The notes: generated by a model not told the origin, from the sequence alone. A stretch of 64,000 nucleotides of DNA from Herbiconiux aconitum (GCF_024979235.1 NZ_JANLCM010000001.1:1798001-1862000); one strand, 5' to 3'. Shown: positions 19,469 to 29,722, numbered from the stretch's first letter. A program made the numbers and translations.

Positions 19469-20055
19469 TGAGCACCGAGACTGCTGCGCCCGCTGGCAAA
19501 ATCCAGCCGCGCCTCAAGCAGAAGTACAAGAGCGAGATCGTCGATCAGCTCACGAAGGACTTCGGTTTCACGAACGTGCACCAGGTGCCCGGGCTCGTGA
19601 AGATCGTCGTGAACACCGGTGTCGGTGAAGCAGCGCGCGATGGCAAGATCATCGACGGCGCCGTGAAGGACCTCACCGCGATCACCGGCCAGAAGCCGCA
19701 GGTCACGAAGGCCCGCAAGTCGATCGCACAGTTCAAGCTGCGCGAGGGACAGCCCATCGGCGCTCACGTCACGCTTCGTGGCGACCGCGCCTGGGAGTTC
19801 CTGGACCGTCTGCTCTCGCTCGCGCTTCCCCGTATCCGCGACTTCCGTGGTCTCTCGGACCAGCAGTTCGACGGCCGCGGCAACTACACCTTCGGTCTCC
19901 AGGAGCAGTCCGTGTTCCACGAGATCGACCAGGACAAGATCGACCGCGTGCGTGGTTTCGACATCACCGTCGTCACCACCGCGAAGACCGACGACGAGGG
20001 ACGCGCGCTGCTCAAGGCGCTCGGCTTCCCCTTCAAGACGGCCGAAAACTCCTAA
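19468..20055 (+). CDS. rplE: 50S ribosomal protein L5
   Basis: L5 (195 aa) binds 5S rRNA and forms an inter-subunit bridge. The [21 protein letters not shown] and [19 protein letters not shown] segments are diagnostic. The next gene is rpsH. The S14 gene (rpsN) that sits between these two in many bacteria is missing from this locus. Confidence 0.98.
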   Translation: MSTETAAPAGKIQPRLKQKYKSEIVDQLTKDFGFTNVHQVPGLVKIVVNTGVGEAARDGKIIDGAVKDLTAITGQKPQVTKARKSIAQFKLREGQPIGAHVTLRGDRAWEFLDRLLSLALPRIRDFRGLSDQQFDGRGNYTFGLQEQSVFHEIDQDKIDRVRGFDITVVTTAKTDDEGRALLKALGFPFKTAENS

Positions 20056-20133
20056 GCACCACCTCACCCACGACGACCACAGGTCGGCATCCTCGGAAAG
20101 GGTGTCGAAACCAGGCGCGAAAGGCACCACATC

Positions 20134-20532
20134 ATGACAATGACAGATCCGGTCGCAGACATGCTGACCAGACTGCGCAACGCGAACTCGGCGCACCACG
20201 ACACCGTGTCGATGCCGCATTCGAAGCTCAAGTCGCACATCGCCGACATCCTGAAGGCCGAGGGTTACATCTCCGGCTGGGAGGTCTCGGACGCGAAGGT
20301 CGGCCAGACGCTGACGCTGAACCTCAAGTTCGGCCCGAACCGCGAGCGTTCGATCGCGGGCATCAAGCGCGTCTCGAAGCCCGGTCTCCGCGTCTACGCG
20401 AAGTCCACCGAGATCCCGACGGTCCTCGGCGGCCTCGGCGTCGCCATCCTGTCCACCTCCTCGGGTCTGCTGACAGACCGCCAGGCGAGCAAGAAGGGCG
20501 TGGGTGGGGAAGTCCTCGCCTACGTGTGGTAA
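20134..20532 (+). CDS. rpsH: 30S ribosomal protein S8
   Basis: S8 (132 aa) is a primary 16S rRNA binder; in E. coli it also regulates the spc operon. [18 protein letters not shown] and the C-terminal [11 protein letters not shown] are typical. ATG 20134 is favoured over the in-frame ATG 20140 because family members usually begin MTMTDP. The 78-nt gap upstream holds no gene. Confidence 0.98.
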   Translation: MTMTDPVADMLTRLRNANSAHHDTVSMPHSKLKSHIADILKAEGYISGWEVSDAKVGQTLTLNLKFGPNRERSIAGIKRVSKPGLRVYAKSTEIPTVLGGLGVAILSTSSGLLTDRQASKKGVGGEVLAYVW

Positions 20533-20538
20533 TCGACA

Positions 20539-21075
20539 ATGTCACGAATCGGACGTCTTCCCATCGACATCCCTGCCGGCGTCACCGTCTCGATCGACGG
20601 TCAGGCTGTCGCAGTCAAGGGCCCCAAGGGTGAGCTCGCGCTCACCATCAAGGAGCCCATCGCCGCTTCGGTCGAGGAGAACCAGGTTCTGGTCACCCGC
20701 CCGGACGACGAGCGCGAGTCGCGCTCGCTGCACGGCCTCACCCGCACACTCATCGCGAACCAGATCATCGGCGTGACCACCGGCTACTCCAAGAGCCTCG
20801 AGGTCGTCGGAACCGGTTACCGCGTCGCCGCGAAGGGCTCGGGCGTCGAGTTCGCTCTCGGCTATTCGCACCCCATCTCGGTCGAACCGCCTGCGGGCAT
20901 CTCGTTCACCGTCGAGGGCAACAACAAGCTCACGGTCAACGGAATCGACAAGCAGGCCGTCGGTGAGGTTGCCGCCAACATTCGCAAGCTGCGCAAGCCC
21001 GAGCCCTACAAGGGCAAGGGCGTGCGTTACGCCGGCGAGGTCGTTCGCCGCAAGGCCGGAAAGAGTGGTAAGTAA
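20539..21075 (+). CDS. rplF: 50S ribosomal protein L6
   Basis: L6 (178 aa) is at the base of the L7/L12 stalk near the GTPase centre. [17 protein letters not shown] and [26 protein letters not shown] at the C-terminus are diagnostic. It lies 6 nt after rpsH and 2 nt before rplR. Confidence 0.98.
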   Translation: MSRIGRLPIDIPAGVTVSIDGQAVAVKGPKGELALTIKEPIAASVEENQVLVTRPDDERESRSLHGLTRTLIANQIIGVTTGYSKSLEVVGTGYRVAAKGSGVEFALGYSHPISVEPPAGISFTVEGNNKLTVNGIDKQAVGEVAANIRKLRKPEPYKGKGVRYAGEVVRRKAGKSGK

Positions 21076-21077
21076 CC

Positions 21078-21449
21078 ATGGCTACTGGAATCAGAGGAAA
21101 GTCGAAGTCCGCTGCCCGCGATCGCCGGCACGCCCGACTTCGCAAGAAGGTCGAGGGCACGCCATTGCGTCCGCGCCTCGTCGTCACGCGTTCAGCCCGT
21201 CACGTCTTCGTGCAGGTCGTCGACGACAGCAAGGGTCACACTCTTGCGTCGGCCTCGACGCTCGAGTCCGACCTGCGCACCTTCGACGGTGACAAGACCG
21301 CGAAGGCCAAGCGAGTCGGCGAACTCGTCGCCGAGCGCGCCAAGCAGGCCGGCGTCGACGCTGTCGTGTTCGACCGCGGTGGAAACCGCTACGCAGGCCG
21401 CGTCGCGGCGATTGCCGATGGAGCACGAGAGGGTGGTTTGAGCCTGTGA
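21078..21449 (+). CDS. rplR: 50S ribosomal protein L18
   Basis: L18 (123 aa) binds 5S rRNA in the central protuberance. [21 protein letters not shown] and the [24 protein letters not shown] segment are typical. Its TGA overlaps the GTG start of rpsE (GTGA). Confidence 0.98.
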   Translation: MATGIRGKSKSAARDRRHARLRKKVEGTPLRPRLVVTRSARHVFVQVVDDSKGHTLASASTLESDLRTFDGDKTAKAKRVGELVAERAKQAGVDAVVFDRGGNRYAGRVAAIADGAREGGLSL

Positions 21450-22141
21450 GCACCGAAACCAACAAGGAGCAGGACGTGGCAGCAGTTGCCCAGGCGCCCG
21501 TTGAGACGGCTGCGTCGACCGAGTCGACTCAGGCCGAGCCTCGCGAGGCCCGCCGTGGCGGCCGTGAGCGCAACCCGAACCGTGGCGACCGTGGAGGCCG
21601 TGACTCTGACAAGAGCAACTTCCTCGAGCGCGTCGTGACCATCAACCGCGTCTCCAAGGTCGTGAAGGGTGGTCGTCGCTTCAGCTTCACCGCTCTCGTG
21701 GTCGTCGGCGACGGCAACGGACTGGTGGGCGTCGGCTACGGCAAGGCTCGCGAAGTCCCGACCGCGATCTCCAAGGGCGTCGAGGAAGCGAAGAAGAACT
21801 TCTTCCGCGTCCCCCGCGTCGGTAACACGATCCCCCACCCCGTGCAGGGTGAGGCCGCAGCCGGTGTGGTGCTCTTGCGCCCCGCCGCCGCCGGTACCGG
21901 CGTCATCGCCGGTGGCCCGGTGCGTGCGGTACTCGAGTGCGCCGGCATCCACGACATCCTCTCGAAGTCGCTCGGTTCGTCGAACACGATCAACATCGTG
22001 CACGCGACGGTCGAGGCCCTGCAGCAGCTCGAAGAGCCGCGCGCAGTGGCGGCCCGCCGTGGCCTCGACTTCGAAGACGTCGCCCCGGCCCGCCTCGTGC
22101 GTGCTGAGGCCGACGCCCTAGCAGCGAAGGCAGGTGCATGA
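21446..22141 (+). CDS. rpsE: 30S ribosomal protein S5 with N-terminal extension
   Basis: S5 lines the mRNA entry channel and influences fidelity. The dsRBD-like core starts near residue 55 ([31 protein letters not shown]) and ends in a normal C-domain. At 231 aa it is longer than E. coli S5 (167 aa). The extra ~50 N-terminal residues are Ala/Glu- then Arg/Gly-rich low-complexity sequence. The start is GTG 21446, overlapping the rplR stop. Confidence 0.97.
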   Translation: MSTETNKEQDVAAVAQAPVETAASTESTQAEPREARRGGRERNPNRGDRGGRDSDKSNFLERVVTINRVSKVVKGGRRFSFTALVVVGDGNGLVGVGYGKAREVPTAISKGVEEAKKNFFRVPRVGNTIPHPVQGEAAAGVVLLRPAAAGTGVIAGGPVRAVLECAGIHDILSKSLGSSNTINIVHATVEALQQLEEPRAVAARRGLDFEDVAPARLVRAEADALAAKAGA

Positions 22142-22326
22142 TGGCCGCGCGCCTGAAGATCACCCAGATCAAGTCCAAGATCAGCGAGAAGCAGAACCAG
22201 CGTGACACGCTGCGCAGCCTCGGACTGAAGCGCATCCACGACATCGTGGTGCGCGACGACAACGCCCAGAACCGGGGCTACGTGCGCACCGTCGCACACC
22301 TGGTGAAGGTCGAGGAGATTGACTAA
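22138..22326 (+). CDS. rpmD: 50S ribosomal protein L30
   Basis: L30 (62 aa, full length) has the standard [27 protein letters not shown] sequence. ATG 22138 overlaps the rpsE stop; a second ATG at 22141 is equally possible. Its own stop overlaps the rplO start (TAATG). Confidence 0.97.
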   Translation: MMAARLKITQIKSKISEKQNQRDTLRSLGLKRIHDIVVRDDNAQNRGYVRTVAHLVKVEEID

Positions 22327-23027
22327 TGGCTGAGAACGAAGCCAAGGAAGCCGCCGAGAAGGCTGCTCCGAAGAAGGCGGCGGCCCCCAAGGCCGCAGCT
22401 GCGCCCAAGAAGGACGCGGCGGAGAAGGCTCCGGCCAAGGCTGCTGCTCCGAAGAAGGCTGCAGCCCCCAAGGCTGCCGCGGCCAAGGCCGCCGACGGCG
22501 AGAGCAAGGCTCCGGCCGCTGCCAAGGCCCCCGCGGCCAAGGCTGCGCCGAAGACGGCTGCCAAGGATGCAGAGGCCACTGGCCCCCGCGAGCACGTGCT
22601 CAAGGTTCACCACCTGCGCCCGGCGCCCGGTGCCAAGAAGGCGCGCACGCGTGTCGGTCGTGGTGAGGGCTCCAAGGGTAAGACTGCGGGCCGTGGCACC
22701 AAGGGCACGAAGGCCCGCTACCAGGTGCGAGTCGGCTTCGAGGGTGGGCAGATGCCGCTGCACATGCGCACCCCGAAGCTGCGCGGGTTCAAGAACCCGT
22801 TCCGCGTCGAGTACCAGGTCGTGAACCTGGAGACGCTCGCCGAGCTCTACCCCTCTGGCGGAGATGTCACCGTGGTCGACCTGGTCGCCAAGGGTGCTGT
22901 CCGCAAGAACGAAAAAGTGAAGGTTCTCGGCAATGGTGACATTGCAGTTAAGCTGAACGTTGCGGTCGACAAGGTCTCCGGCTCTGCTGAGCAGAAGATC
23001 GTCGCCGCGGGTGGTTCCGTCAAGTAG
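22326..23027 (+). CDS. rplO: 50S ribosomal protein L15 with Lys/Ala-rich N-terminal extension
   Basis: The L15 core begins near residue 87 ([38 protein letters not shown]) and is complete to the C-terminus. L15 is a late-assembling 50S protein. Family members are about 145-150 aa; this one is 233 aa. The extra ~80 residues consist of Lys-Lys-Ala, Ala-Pro-Lys and Ala repeats like histone H1 tails. The DNA there is itself repetitive. It is the last ribosomal gene before secY. Confidence 0.96.
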   Translation: MAENEAKEAAEKAAPKKAAAPKAAAAPKKDAAEKAPAKAAAPKKAAAPKAAAAKAADGESKAPAAAKAPAAKAAPKTAAKDAEATGPREHVLKVHHLRPAPGAKKARTRVGRGEGSKGKTAGRGTKGTKARYQVRVGFEGGQMPLHMRTPKLRGFKNPFRVEYQVVNLETLAELYPSGGDVTVVDLVAKGAVRKNEKVKVLGNGDIAVKLNVAVDKVSGSAEQKIVAAGGSVK

Positions 23028-23163
23028 GTACCCCAAAAACCGGTGGCCTGGTTCGTGCGCGATCGACTTCTGCGTCATGTGAATGATGTAGCCTGTCGAG
23101 GCCATGAACTGGGTCACCGGCTTTCTTGGCATTAAGCCACACACGCAAGCAGGAGGCCCCCTT

Positions 23164-24486
23164 TTGTTCAAAGCCGTCGCGAGGATCTTCCGTACGCCGG
23201 ATCTCCGCCGGAAGATCGGGTTCACGCTCGGCATCGTCGCCCTGTTCCGACTGGGGTCGTTCATCCCCGCTCCCTTCGTGGACTTCGGAAACGTGCAGAC
23301 CTGTCTTGCCGCGAACCAGAACACGTCCGGTTTGTACGAGCTCGTCAACCTCTTCAGTGGTGGCGCCCTCCTGCAACTGTCCATCTTCGCGCTGGGGATC
23401 ATGCCGTACATCACGGCGTCGATCATCGTGCAGTTGCTGCGTGTGGTCATCCCCCACTTCGAGACCCTCTACAAGGAGGGCCAGTCCGGTCAGTCGAAGC
23501 TCACGCAGTACACGCGCTACCTGACCATCGCCCTCGGCATCCTGCAGTCGACGACGCTGATCACCGTGGCCCGGAGCGGGGCCCTGTTCGGCACCTCGAC
23601 GGTCGCGGAGTGCGGCCAGCTGATCACCAACGACGCCTGGTACGCCATCCTGCTGATGGTCATCACGATGACGGCCGGTACCGGCGTCATCATGTGGTTC
23701 GGCGAGATGATCACCGAGCGGGGAATCGGCAACGGCATGTCGCTGCTCATCTTCACCTCGATCGCCGCTCGTTTCCCCGAGTCGCTCTGGCTCATCGCGC
23801 AGACCAAGAGCTTCGAGGTCTTCCTGCTGGTGATCGCGGTCGGACTCGCGGTGATGGCGCTCGTGGTGTTCGTCGAACTCTCGCAGAGACGCATCCCCGT
23901 GCAATACGCCAAACGGGTGGTCGGCAGGCGAACGTATGGCGGCAACAACACTTACATCCCCATCAAGGTCAACATGGCCGGTGTGGTGCCCGTGATCTTC
24001 GCGTCGTCGTTGCTCTATCTGCCGGCGCTGATCGCGCAGTTCAACCAACCGGCGCCCGGTGAGGCGCCAGCAGGCTGGGTGACCTGGATCAACAACTACC
24101 TGGTGCGTGGCGATCATCCGCTCTACATGTTGTTGTACTTCCTGCTCATCGTGGGCTTCACCTACTTCTACGTCGCGATCACCTTCAACCCTGAAGAGGT
24201 CGCCGACAACATGAAGAAGTTCGGCGGGTTCATTCCGGGCATCCGCGCTGGGCGCCCGACGGCCGAGTACCTCGACTACGTGCTGACGCGCATCACCCTT
24301 CCCGGATCGATCTACCTCGGTTTGATCGCACTGCTGCCACTCATAGCCTTGGCGGCGGTCGGGGCGAATCAGAACTTCCCGTTCGGCGGTGCGTCCATCC
24401 TCATCATCGTCGGCGTGGGTCTTGAGACGGTGAAGCAGATCGACTCGCAGTTGCAGCAACGCCACTACGAGGGACTCCTGCGATGA
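23164..24486 (+). CDS. secY: Protein translocase subunit SecY
   Basis: The channel-forming subunit of the Sec translocon, with ten membrane helices. TTG 23164 is chosen as the start: AGGAGG (23151-23156) lies 7 nt upstream and the protein then begins [20 protein letters not shown], matching the family, giving 440 aa. An in-frame ATG at 23104 would add 20 unconserved residues and has no ribosome-binding site, though a -10-like TAGCCT (23089-23094) precedes it. Its stop overlaps adk (ATGA), an order conserved in actinobacteria. Confidence 0.95.
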   Translation: MFKAVARIFRTPDLRRKIGFTLGIVALFRLGSFIPAPFVDFGNVQTCLAANQNTSGLYELVNLFSGGALLQLSIFALGIMPYITASIIVQLLRVVIPHFETLYKEGQSGQSKLTQYTRYLTIALGILQSTTLITVARSGALFGTSTVAECGQLITNDAWYAILLMVITMTAGTGVIMWFGEMITERGIGNGMSLLIFTSIAARFPESLWLIAQTKSFEVFLLVIAVGLAVMALVVFVELSQRRIPVQYAKRVVGRRTYGGNNTYIPIKVNMAGVVPVIFASSLLYLPALIAQFNQPAPGEAPAGWVTWINNYLVRGDHPLYMLLYFLLIVGFTYFYVAITFNPEEVADNMKKFGGFIPGIRAGRPTAEYLDYVLTRITLPGSIYLGLIALLPLIALAAVGANQNFPFGGASILIIVGVGLETVKQIDSQLQQRHYEGLLR

Positions 24487-25088
24487 CGGATGGGCAGAGC
24501 GAGCCGGCAGTGACCAGCTCGCTCCGCCTCCTCCTCATCGGCCCTCCGGGGGCTGGTAAGGGGACGCAGGCTGCGCGCCTGTCGGAGGCCTACGGGATTC
24601 CGGCCATCTCCACCGGCGACATCTTCCGTGAGAACGTGAAGAACGGCACCGAACTCGGTGTCAAAGCCAAGGAGTTCATGGATGCGGGCCAGTACGTTCC
24701 CGATTCCCTCACCAACGACCTGGTGCGGGACCGGCTCAGCCAGCCCGACGTGGTCGACGGCTTCCTCCTCGACGGCTACCCGCGCACCCTGCAGCAGGTC
24801 GGGGAGCTCGACGACATCCTGGGTGTCGACGACTACTCGCTCGATGCCGTGATCGTGCTCACGGCCGAGACCGAGGAAGTCGTGTCGAGGCTGCTGAAGC
24901 GCTCGGCCGAGCAGGGTCGGAGCGATGACACCGAAGAGGTCATCCGGCACCGGCTCGCCGTCTACGCCGAGCAGACCGCTCCGCTCATCGACGTCTATGC
25001 AGGGCGTGGACTGGTCGTGAATGTCGACGGTCTCGGTGAGATCGACGAGGTCACCGGCCGGATCATCGCCGCCCTCGCGAGCCGATGA
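24483..25088 (+). CDS. adk: Adenylate kinase
   Basis: Interconverts AMP + ATP and 2 ADP. The P-loop GPPGAGKGT is at residues 20-28, the AMP-binding DGYPRT segment is present, and the LID is the short form without zinc-binding cysteines (201 aa in total, against 214 in E. coli). ATG 24483 overlaps the secY stop and gives a ~12-residue N-terminal extension. GTG 24510 ([11 protein letters not shown]) is an alternative start closer to the family norm. Confidence 0.97.
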   Translation: MTDGQSEPAVTSSLRLLLIGPPGAGKGTQAARLSEAYGIPAISTGDIFRENVKNGTELGVKAKEFMDAGQYVPDSLTNDLVRDRLSQPDVVDGFLLDGYPRTLQQVGELDDILGVDDYSLDAVIVLTAETEEVVSRLLKRSAEQGRSDDTEEVIRHRLAVYAEQTAPLIDVYAGRGLVVNVDGLGEIDEVTGRIIAALASR

Positions 25089-25101
25089 TCGGTCGCGCTC
25101 G

Positions 25102-25956
25102 GTGATCGGGCGTAAGGGGCCGGGCATCTACAAGACGCCCGCCGAGCTGCGCCTCATGGTGCGACCCGGGCTCGTCACCGCCGCCTCCCTCGCGGCGGTG
25201 CGCGAGGCCATCCGTCCGGGAATCTCAACGCTCGAGCTCGACGCCATCGCCGATCAGACCATCCGGTCGCTCGGGGGAGTGTCGAATTTCCAGATGGTGC
25301 CCGGATACCTGCACACGGTGTGCGCGTCGGTGAACGACGACATCGTGCACGGGATCCCCGGGTCGCGCATCCTGCAACCGGGTGACATCGTGTCGATCGA
25401 CAGCGGTGCCGACGTCGGCGGCTGGAACGGCGACTCCGCGATGACCGTCGTGCTCGACGACCCGACCCGACCCGAGGAGTTCGCCGCGCGACGACTGCTC
25501 TCCGACGTGACCGAGCAGGCGCTCTGGCACGGGATCGCACGGTTGGCATCCGCGCGCCACCTGAACGAGGTGGGGGAGGCGATCGAGGAGTTCGTCGAAG
25601 AGCACCCGTCGACCCTCGACGGCGCGCGGTACGGAATCCTCACCGACTACATCGGCCACGGCATCGGCCGCAGCATGCACGAGGCGCCGCCGGTGTTCAA
25701 CTACCGGGTGCGCCAGCGCGGCCCGGAGGTCAAGCCCGGCCTGGTCGTGGCGATCGAGCCGATGATCACGGCCGGCACCACCGAGACCTACACGCGCGAA
25801 GACGAGTGGACCGTGGCATCCGCCGACGGCAGCATGTCGTCGCACTGGGAGCACTCGGTCGCCGTGCACAAAGACGGCATCTGGGTTCTCACCGCCGAGG
25901 ACGGCGGGGCGGCGGCGCTCGCGCCCCTCGGGATCACGCCTGTTCCCATTCCCTGA
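25102..25956 (+). CDS. map: Methionine aminopeptidase, type I
   Basis: Removes the initiator methionine from nascent proteins; 284 aa. Metal ligands are visible in SIDSGADVGGWNGDSAM (Asp), GHGIGRSMHEAPPV (His), IEPMI (Glu) and HWEHSVAV (Glu region). GTG 25102 (then IGRKGPGIYKT) is chosen because it lies 13 nt after the adk stop; the frame is open further upstream only as a shadow of adk. It belongs to the secY-adk-map unit. Confidence 0.95.
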   Translation: MIGRKGPGIYKTPAELRLMVRPGLVTAASLAAVREAIRPGISTLELDAIADQTIRSLGGVSNFQMVPGYLHTVCASVNDDIVHGIPGSRILQPGDIVSIDSGADVGGWNGDSAMTVVLDDPTRPEEFAARRLLSDVTEQALWHGIARLASARHLNEVGEAIEEFVEEHPSTLDGARYGILTDYIGHGIGRSMHEAPPVFNYRVRQRGPEVKPGLVVAIEPMITAGTTETYTREDEWTVASADGSMSSHWEHSVAVHKDGIWVLTAEDGGAAALAPLGITPVPIP

Positions 25957-26004
25957 TCGCGTGCGAGCCGACTCGGTGGCAGAGTATCGGTGAGGAGGGT
26001 GATG

Positions 26005-27705
26005 ATGGCTGAACCGACGAATGGACCGGCGACGCGCACTCTGCACGGCACCGGCATCGGTCGTGGGATCGCGGTGGGCACCGTGCTCCGGATGCCCGAC
26101 CCGCTGCCCGAGCCCGACGAGACCCCGAGCACCCTGACGCCCGATGCCGAGAAGGACCGGGCGAGGGCCTCCCTCGCCGCCACGGCGGTCGTGATCCGAC
26201 ACCGGGGTGAGCACACGAGCGGATCGGCGAAAGACGTGCTCGAGGCCCAGGCGTACATGGCAGAAGATCCGGCGTTGATCGACGACGTCGCCGTGCGGAT
26301 CGACGGTGGGGCGACCGCCGAACGCGCCGTGTTCGAGGCCTTCGCCGCCTTCCGAGACCTGCTCGTGAGCATGGGCGGCTACATGGGGGAGCGGGCGACC
26401 GACCTCGACGACGTCTCGCAACGGGTGGTTGCCGACCTCCGTGGCGTTCCTGCGCCGGGCGTGCCCGACCCCGATCACCCCTTCGTGCTCGTGGCCCGCG
26501 ACCTCGCCCCGGCCGACACCGCCCTGCTCGACCTCGACAAGGTGCTCGCCCTGGTGACCAGCGACGGCGGACCCACTTCGCACACGGCGATCCTCGCCCG
26601 CGAGAAGTCCATCGTGGCGATCGTGGGGGTGACGGATGCGCTCGGTCTCGCCGACGGAACCGAGGTCGTCGTCGACGCGGGAGCCGGCACCGTCGGAGTC
26701 TCGCCGAGCGACGAGGAACGGGCTGCGGCCCTCTCCCGAGCTGACGATCTGAAAGCGACCCGAAAGGCGGCCACCGGCCCCGGACGACTTGCCGACGGCA
26801 CCCTCATCCCGCTGCTGGCGAACCTCGGTTCGGCCGACGGCGCTGCGGATGCCTTGGCGAGGGGCGCCGAGGGTGTCGGTCTCTTCCGCACCGAGTTCCT
26901 CTTTCTCGATGCCGCCAGCGCCCCCACCGTCGAGGAGCAGAAGGCGCAGTACGTGCGCCTGCTCGAGGCGTTCGCCGGGAAGAAGGTCGTCGTGCGGGCC
27001 CTGGATGCGGGTGCCGACAAACCCCTCAGCTTCCTCAACGACGCGCCGGAGGGCAACCCGGCACTCGGTCTCCGCGGGCTGCGCGCACTCCGGGCGAACG
27101 AACCGATCCTGCGCGATCAGCTCGCCGCTCTCGCCGCAGCCGATGCCGAGACCGACGCCGAGGTCTGGGTGATGGCGCCGATGGTGGCCACCGTCGAGGA
27201 GGCCCGGTATTTCACGGACCTCGCGCACGAGGCCGGGCTGAAGACTGCGGGCGTCATGGTGGAGGTGCCGTCGTCGGCGCTGCTGGCCGACCGCATCCTC
27301 GCCCACGCGGACTTCGCCTCGATCGGCACGAACGATCTCACCCAGTACACCCTCGCGGCCGACCGCCTGCTGGGCTCGGTGGCCTCGTTGCAGGACCCGT
27401 GGCATCCGGCTGTTCTGAAACTCGTCGGGGAGGTGGGCGCCGCGGGTCACGTCTCGGGCAAGCCCGTCGGCATCTGCGGCGAGGCCGCGGCCGACCCGCT
27501 GCTCGCCGTCGTGCTGGTGGGCCTCGGCGCCACCACCCTCTCGATGTCGCCTTCGGCGCTCGCCGACGTGCGCGCCGAACTCCTCCACTTCACACTTGAC
27601 GACGCCCGACGATTCGCCGATCTGGCGCTCTCGACCGACAGCGCCGACGGGGCGCGCGCCGCGGTGACGGCTGCCGCCGCCGCGGCGGAAAGGACATCAG
27701 CATGA
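26005..27705 (+). CDS. ptsI: PTS enzyme I (phosphoenolpyruvate-protein phosphotransferase)
   Basis: The entry enzyme of the sugar phosphotransferase system: it takes phosphate from PEP and passes it to HPr. The protein is 566 aa. The active-site His is His193 in TSDGGPTSHTAILARE. The C-terminal PEP-binding barrel includes GVGLFRTEFLFLD and SIGTNDLTQYTLAADR. ATG 26005 has AGGAGGG (25993-25999) 5 nt upstream; GTG 25990 and ATG 26002 are in-frame alternatives. Its stop overlaps the EIIA gene (ATGA). No HPr gene is in the window. Confidence 0.95.
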   Translation: MAEPTNGPATRTLHGTGIGRGIAVGTVLRMPDPLPEPDETPSTLTPDAEKDRARASLAATAVVIRHRGEHTSGSAKDVLEAQAYMAEDPALIDDVAVRIDGGATAERAVFEAFAAFRDLLVSMGGYMGERATDLDDVSQRVVADLRGVPAPGVPDPDHPFVLVARDLAPADTALLDLDKVLALVTSDGGPTSHTAILAREKSIVAIVGVTDALGLADGTEVVVDAGAGTVGVSPSDEERAAALSRADDLKATRKAATGPGRLADGTLIPLLANLGSADGAADALARGAEGVGLFRTEFLFLDAASAPTVEEQKAQYVRLLEAFAGKKVVVRALDAGADKPLSFLNDAPEGNPALGLRGLRALRANEPILRDQLAALAAADAETDAEVWVMAPMVATVEEARYFTDLAHEAGLKTAGVMVEVPSSALLADRILAHADFASIGTNDLTQYTLAADRLLGSVASLQDPWHPAVLKLVGEVGAAGHVSGKPVGICGEAAADPLLAVVLVGLGATTLSMSPSALADVRAELLHFTLDDARRFADLALSTDSADGARAAVTAAAAAAERTSA

Positions 27706-28133
27706 CAGTTCTCGAGCGGTCGCAGATCCGGCTGAACGGCACGGCACGGCACAAAGACGAAGCGATCGCCGAGGCGGCCGAGATCCTGGTGGCTGCGGAT
27801 GCCGTGCTCCCGGGCTATGTCGACTCCATGCGGTCGCGCGAGGAGGAGATCTCGACCTACATGGGGAACCTCCTCGCCATCCCGCACGGCACCGAGGAGG
27901 GCAAAGACACCGTTCTCGATTCCGCGGTCTCCTTCGTGCGCTACGACCAGCCGCTCGACTGGGGCGGCGAAGAGGTGCGTTTCGTGGTCGGCATCGCCGG
28001 CAAGGACGGCGGCCACCTTGCTCTGCTCGCGAAGATCGCTCTCGTTTTCAGCGACGAGGACGACGTCGCCAGGCTCCTCGACGCAAAGACTCCCGAGGTC
28101 GTTCTCGACATCCTCCGCGACATCAACGGTTAG
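27702..28133 (+). CDS. PTS EIIA component, mannitol/fructose type
   Basis: A 143-aa cytoplasmic phosphocarrier of the mannitol-type EIIA fold. STYMGNLLAIPHGTEEG contains the phosphorylated His62. It is translationally coupled to enzyme I by a 4-bp overlap. There is no EIIB, EIIC or HPr gene beside it, so the sugar cannot be assigned; it may serve a permease encoded elsewhere or act as a regulatory EIIA. Confidence 0.92.
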   Translation: MTVLERSQIRLNGTARHKDEAIAEAAEILVAADAVLPGYVDSMRSREEEISTYMGNLLAIPHGTEEGKDTVLDSAVSFVRYDQPLDWGGEEVRFVVGIAGKDGGHLALLAKIALVFSDEDDVARLLDAKTPEVVLDILRDING

Positions 28134-28195
28134 GTGGCGTCGCCACGGCGCCGGCGGTCGTTGCTTTTCGACACGAATAGGAGTATTGGAGCTCC

Positions 28196-28237
28196 TTGCA
28201 GAGCGCCGATTCTTAGCGTAAGCTCGATCTTTGGTGT
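28196..28237 (+). promoter_or_regulatory. infA/alpha operon promoter
   Basis: TTGCAG (28196-28201) and TAAGCT (28219-28224) are spaced by exactly 17 nt. GATCTTTGGTGT (28226-28237) follows 1 nt after the -10 box; the identical 12-mer sits at the same place behind the rplM promoter. The leader to 28319 is about 90 nt. Confidence 0.75.
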
Positions 28238-28319
28238 TTTCGGCCAGTCGTCACCCGACGAATCCTGGGCCGAACCTCCGCACGACCAGCACAAAACTAT
28301 TTCAAGCGACAGTGAGGCT

Positions 28320-28541
28320 ATGGCCAAAAAAGACGGTGTTATCGAGATCGAGGGCGCAGTCGTCGAGGCACTCCCGAACGCCATGTTCCGGGTTGAATTG
28401 ACGAATGGCCACAAGGTTCTTGCCCACATCTCGGGCAAGATGCGCCAGCACTACATCCGCATCCTCCCCGAGGACCGCGTGATCGTCGAGCTGAGCCCGT
28501 ACGACCTCACCCGTGGCCGGATCGTCTACCGCTACAAATAG
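28320..28541 (+). CDS. infA: Translation initiation factor IF-1
   Basis: IF-1 is a 73-aa OB-fold protein that blocks the A site during initiation. [20 protein letters not shown] and the [13 protein letters not shown] end are the standard actinobacterial sequence. It is the first gene of the infA-rpmJ-rpsM-rpsK unit. A short hairpin (CCCCGCC/GGTGGGG) lies between it and rpmJ. Confidence 0.97.
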   Translation: MAKKDGVIEIEGAVVEALPNAMFRVELTNGHKVLAHISGKMRQHYIRILPEDRVIVELSPYDLTRGRIVYRYK

Positions 28542-28608
28542 TTCGCTGCTGGAAAGTAACGGCCCCGCCGCTTAGGTGGGGTACGAGGACAGCGAAGAGA
28601 GAAATCAC

Positions 28609-28725
28609 ATGAAGGTCAACCCCAGCGTCAAGCCCATCTGCGAGCACTGCCGCGTCATTCGCCGCAACGGCCGCGTGATGGTCATCTGCAAGAGCAACCC
28701 GCGCCACAAGCAGCGTCAGGGCTAA
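28609..28725 (+). CDS. rpmJ: 50S ribosomal protein L36
   Basis: A 38-aa zinc-ribbon ribosomal protein: [17 protein letters not shown] at the start and KQRQG at the end. The zinc ligands Cys11, Cys14, Cys27 and His33 are all present, so it is the C+ (zinc-containing) form. GAAGAGAGAAA lies upstream of ATG 28609. It follows infA by 67 nt and precedes rpsM, the usual order. A zinc-free paralogue would be elsewhere, if present. Confidence 0.96.
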   Translation: MKVNPSVKPICEHCRVIRRNGRVMVICKSNPRHKQRQG

Positions 28726-28851
28726 AGCAGTAACAAACACATGGCAGTGTCAGAAGCCGTCCGGTGAAAGCCGGGCGGTGGACACCTTCGGTCGGAGGCC
28801 GGAGCACATTCACTGTCACAGACCTCCACTCATCAACAGGAGATAGCCACA
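28726..28851 (+). other. Structured 126-nt rpmJ-rpsM spacer
   Basis: No gene is present. The spacer has several short complementary segments (GCAGTG/CACTGT, GGTG-GA-CACC, CCGG/CCGG) and could fold into a multi-stem leader for rpsM. No known ribosomal-protein leader motif is recognised. Confidence 0.35.
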
Positions 28852-29229
28852 ATGGCACGTCTAGCAGGAGTTGACATTCCCCGCGACAAGCGCGTGGAAG
28901 TTGCCCTCACGTACATCTACGGGGTCGGCCGCACGCGCGCGCTGAAGACCCTCGCCGACACCGAGATCTCCGGAGACATCCGGGTCAAGGATCTGAGTGA
29001 CGACCAGCTCGTCGCTCTCCGCGACTACATCGAAGGCAACTACAAGGTAGAGGGTGACCTCCGCCGCGAGGTCGCCGCCGACATCCGCCGCAAGGTCGAG
29101 ATCGGCTCCTACGAAGGCGTGCGTCACCGCAAGGGCCTCCCCGTGCGCGGACAGCGCACCAAGACCAACGCTCGCACCCGCAAGGGTCCGAAGCGCACCG
29201 TCGCCGGCAAGAAGAAGGCCGGCCGCTAA
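28852..29229 (+). CDS. rpsM: 30S ribosomal protein S13
   Basis: S13 (125 aa) is in the 30S head and contacts the P-site t[29 protein letters not shown] and [27 protein letters not shown] are diagnostic. CAGGAGATAGCCACA precedes ATG 28852. rpsK follows after 34 nt. Confidence 0.98.
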   Translation: MARLAGVDIPRDKRVEVALTYIYGVGRTRALKTLADTEISGDIRVKDLSDDQLVALRDYIEGNYKVEGDLRREVAADIRRKVEIGSYEGVRHRKGLPVRGQRTKTNARTRKGPKRTVAGKKKAGR

Positions 29230-29263
29230 GCGCGCCGACTGACCAGGATTCCAGGAGATACAT

Positions 29264-29662
29264 ATGGCAACCCCCAAGTCGGCCGTTCGCAAGCCGCGCA
29301 AGAAAGAGAAGAAGAACGTCGCCGTGGGCCAGGCCCACATCAAGTCGACCTTCAACAACACCATCGTGTCGATCACCGACACCACCGGTGCCGTCATCAG
29401 CTGGGCCTCCTCGGGTGGCGTCGGCTTCAAGGGCTCGCGCAAGTCGACCCCGTTCGCCGCGCAGCTCGCTGCCGAGTCGGCTGCCCGCCAGGCTCAGGAG
29501 CACGGCATGAAGAAGGTCGACGTGTTCGTCAAGGGACCGGGCTCCGGCCGCGAGACCGCGATCCGCTCCCTCCAGGCCGCCGGCCTCGAGGTCGGTTCGA
29601 TCAACGACGTGACCCCGCAGGCGCACAACGGATGCCGCCCGCCCAAGCGTCGCCGCGTGTAG
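29264..29662 (+). CDS. rpsK: 30S ribosomal protein S11
   Basis: S11 (132 aa) forms part of the 30S platform. [25 protein letters not shown] and [17 protein letters not shown] are typical. The rpsD gene that follows rpsK in many bacteria is absent; instead a hairpin and a structured rpoA leader come next. Confidence 0.98.
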   Translation: MATPKSAVRKPRKKEKKNVAVGQAHIKSTFNNTIVSITDTTGAVISWASSGGVGFKGSRKSTPFAAQLAAESAARQAQEHGMKKVDVFVKGPGSGRETAIRSLQAAGLEVGSINDVTPQAHNGCRPPKRRRV

Positions 29663-29676
29663 CGTTTCCGCTTTGA

Positions 29677-29722
29677 CTCGCCGACGGAGTGTGCTCTGCA
29701 TGCTCCGTCGGTGAGGCCTTTT
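29677..29722 (+). terminator. Terminator/attenuator between rpsK and rpoA
   Basis: A 13-bp stem (29677-29689 with 29703-29715, one G-T pair) and 13-nt loop are followed by GCCTTTT. It looks like an intrinsic terminator placed inside the alpha operon, which could uncouple rpoA from the upstream ribosomal genes. Confidence 0.65.

Noticed and set aside
25225..27588. 787-codon minus-strand frame opposite map and ptsI
   Set aside because: Antisense shadow with no domain, no ribosome-binding site and composition typical of the reverse frame.
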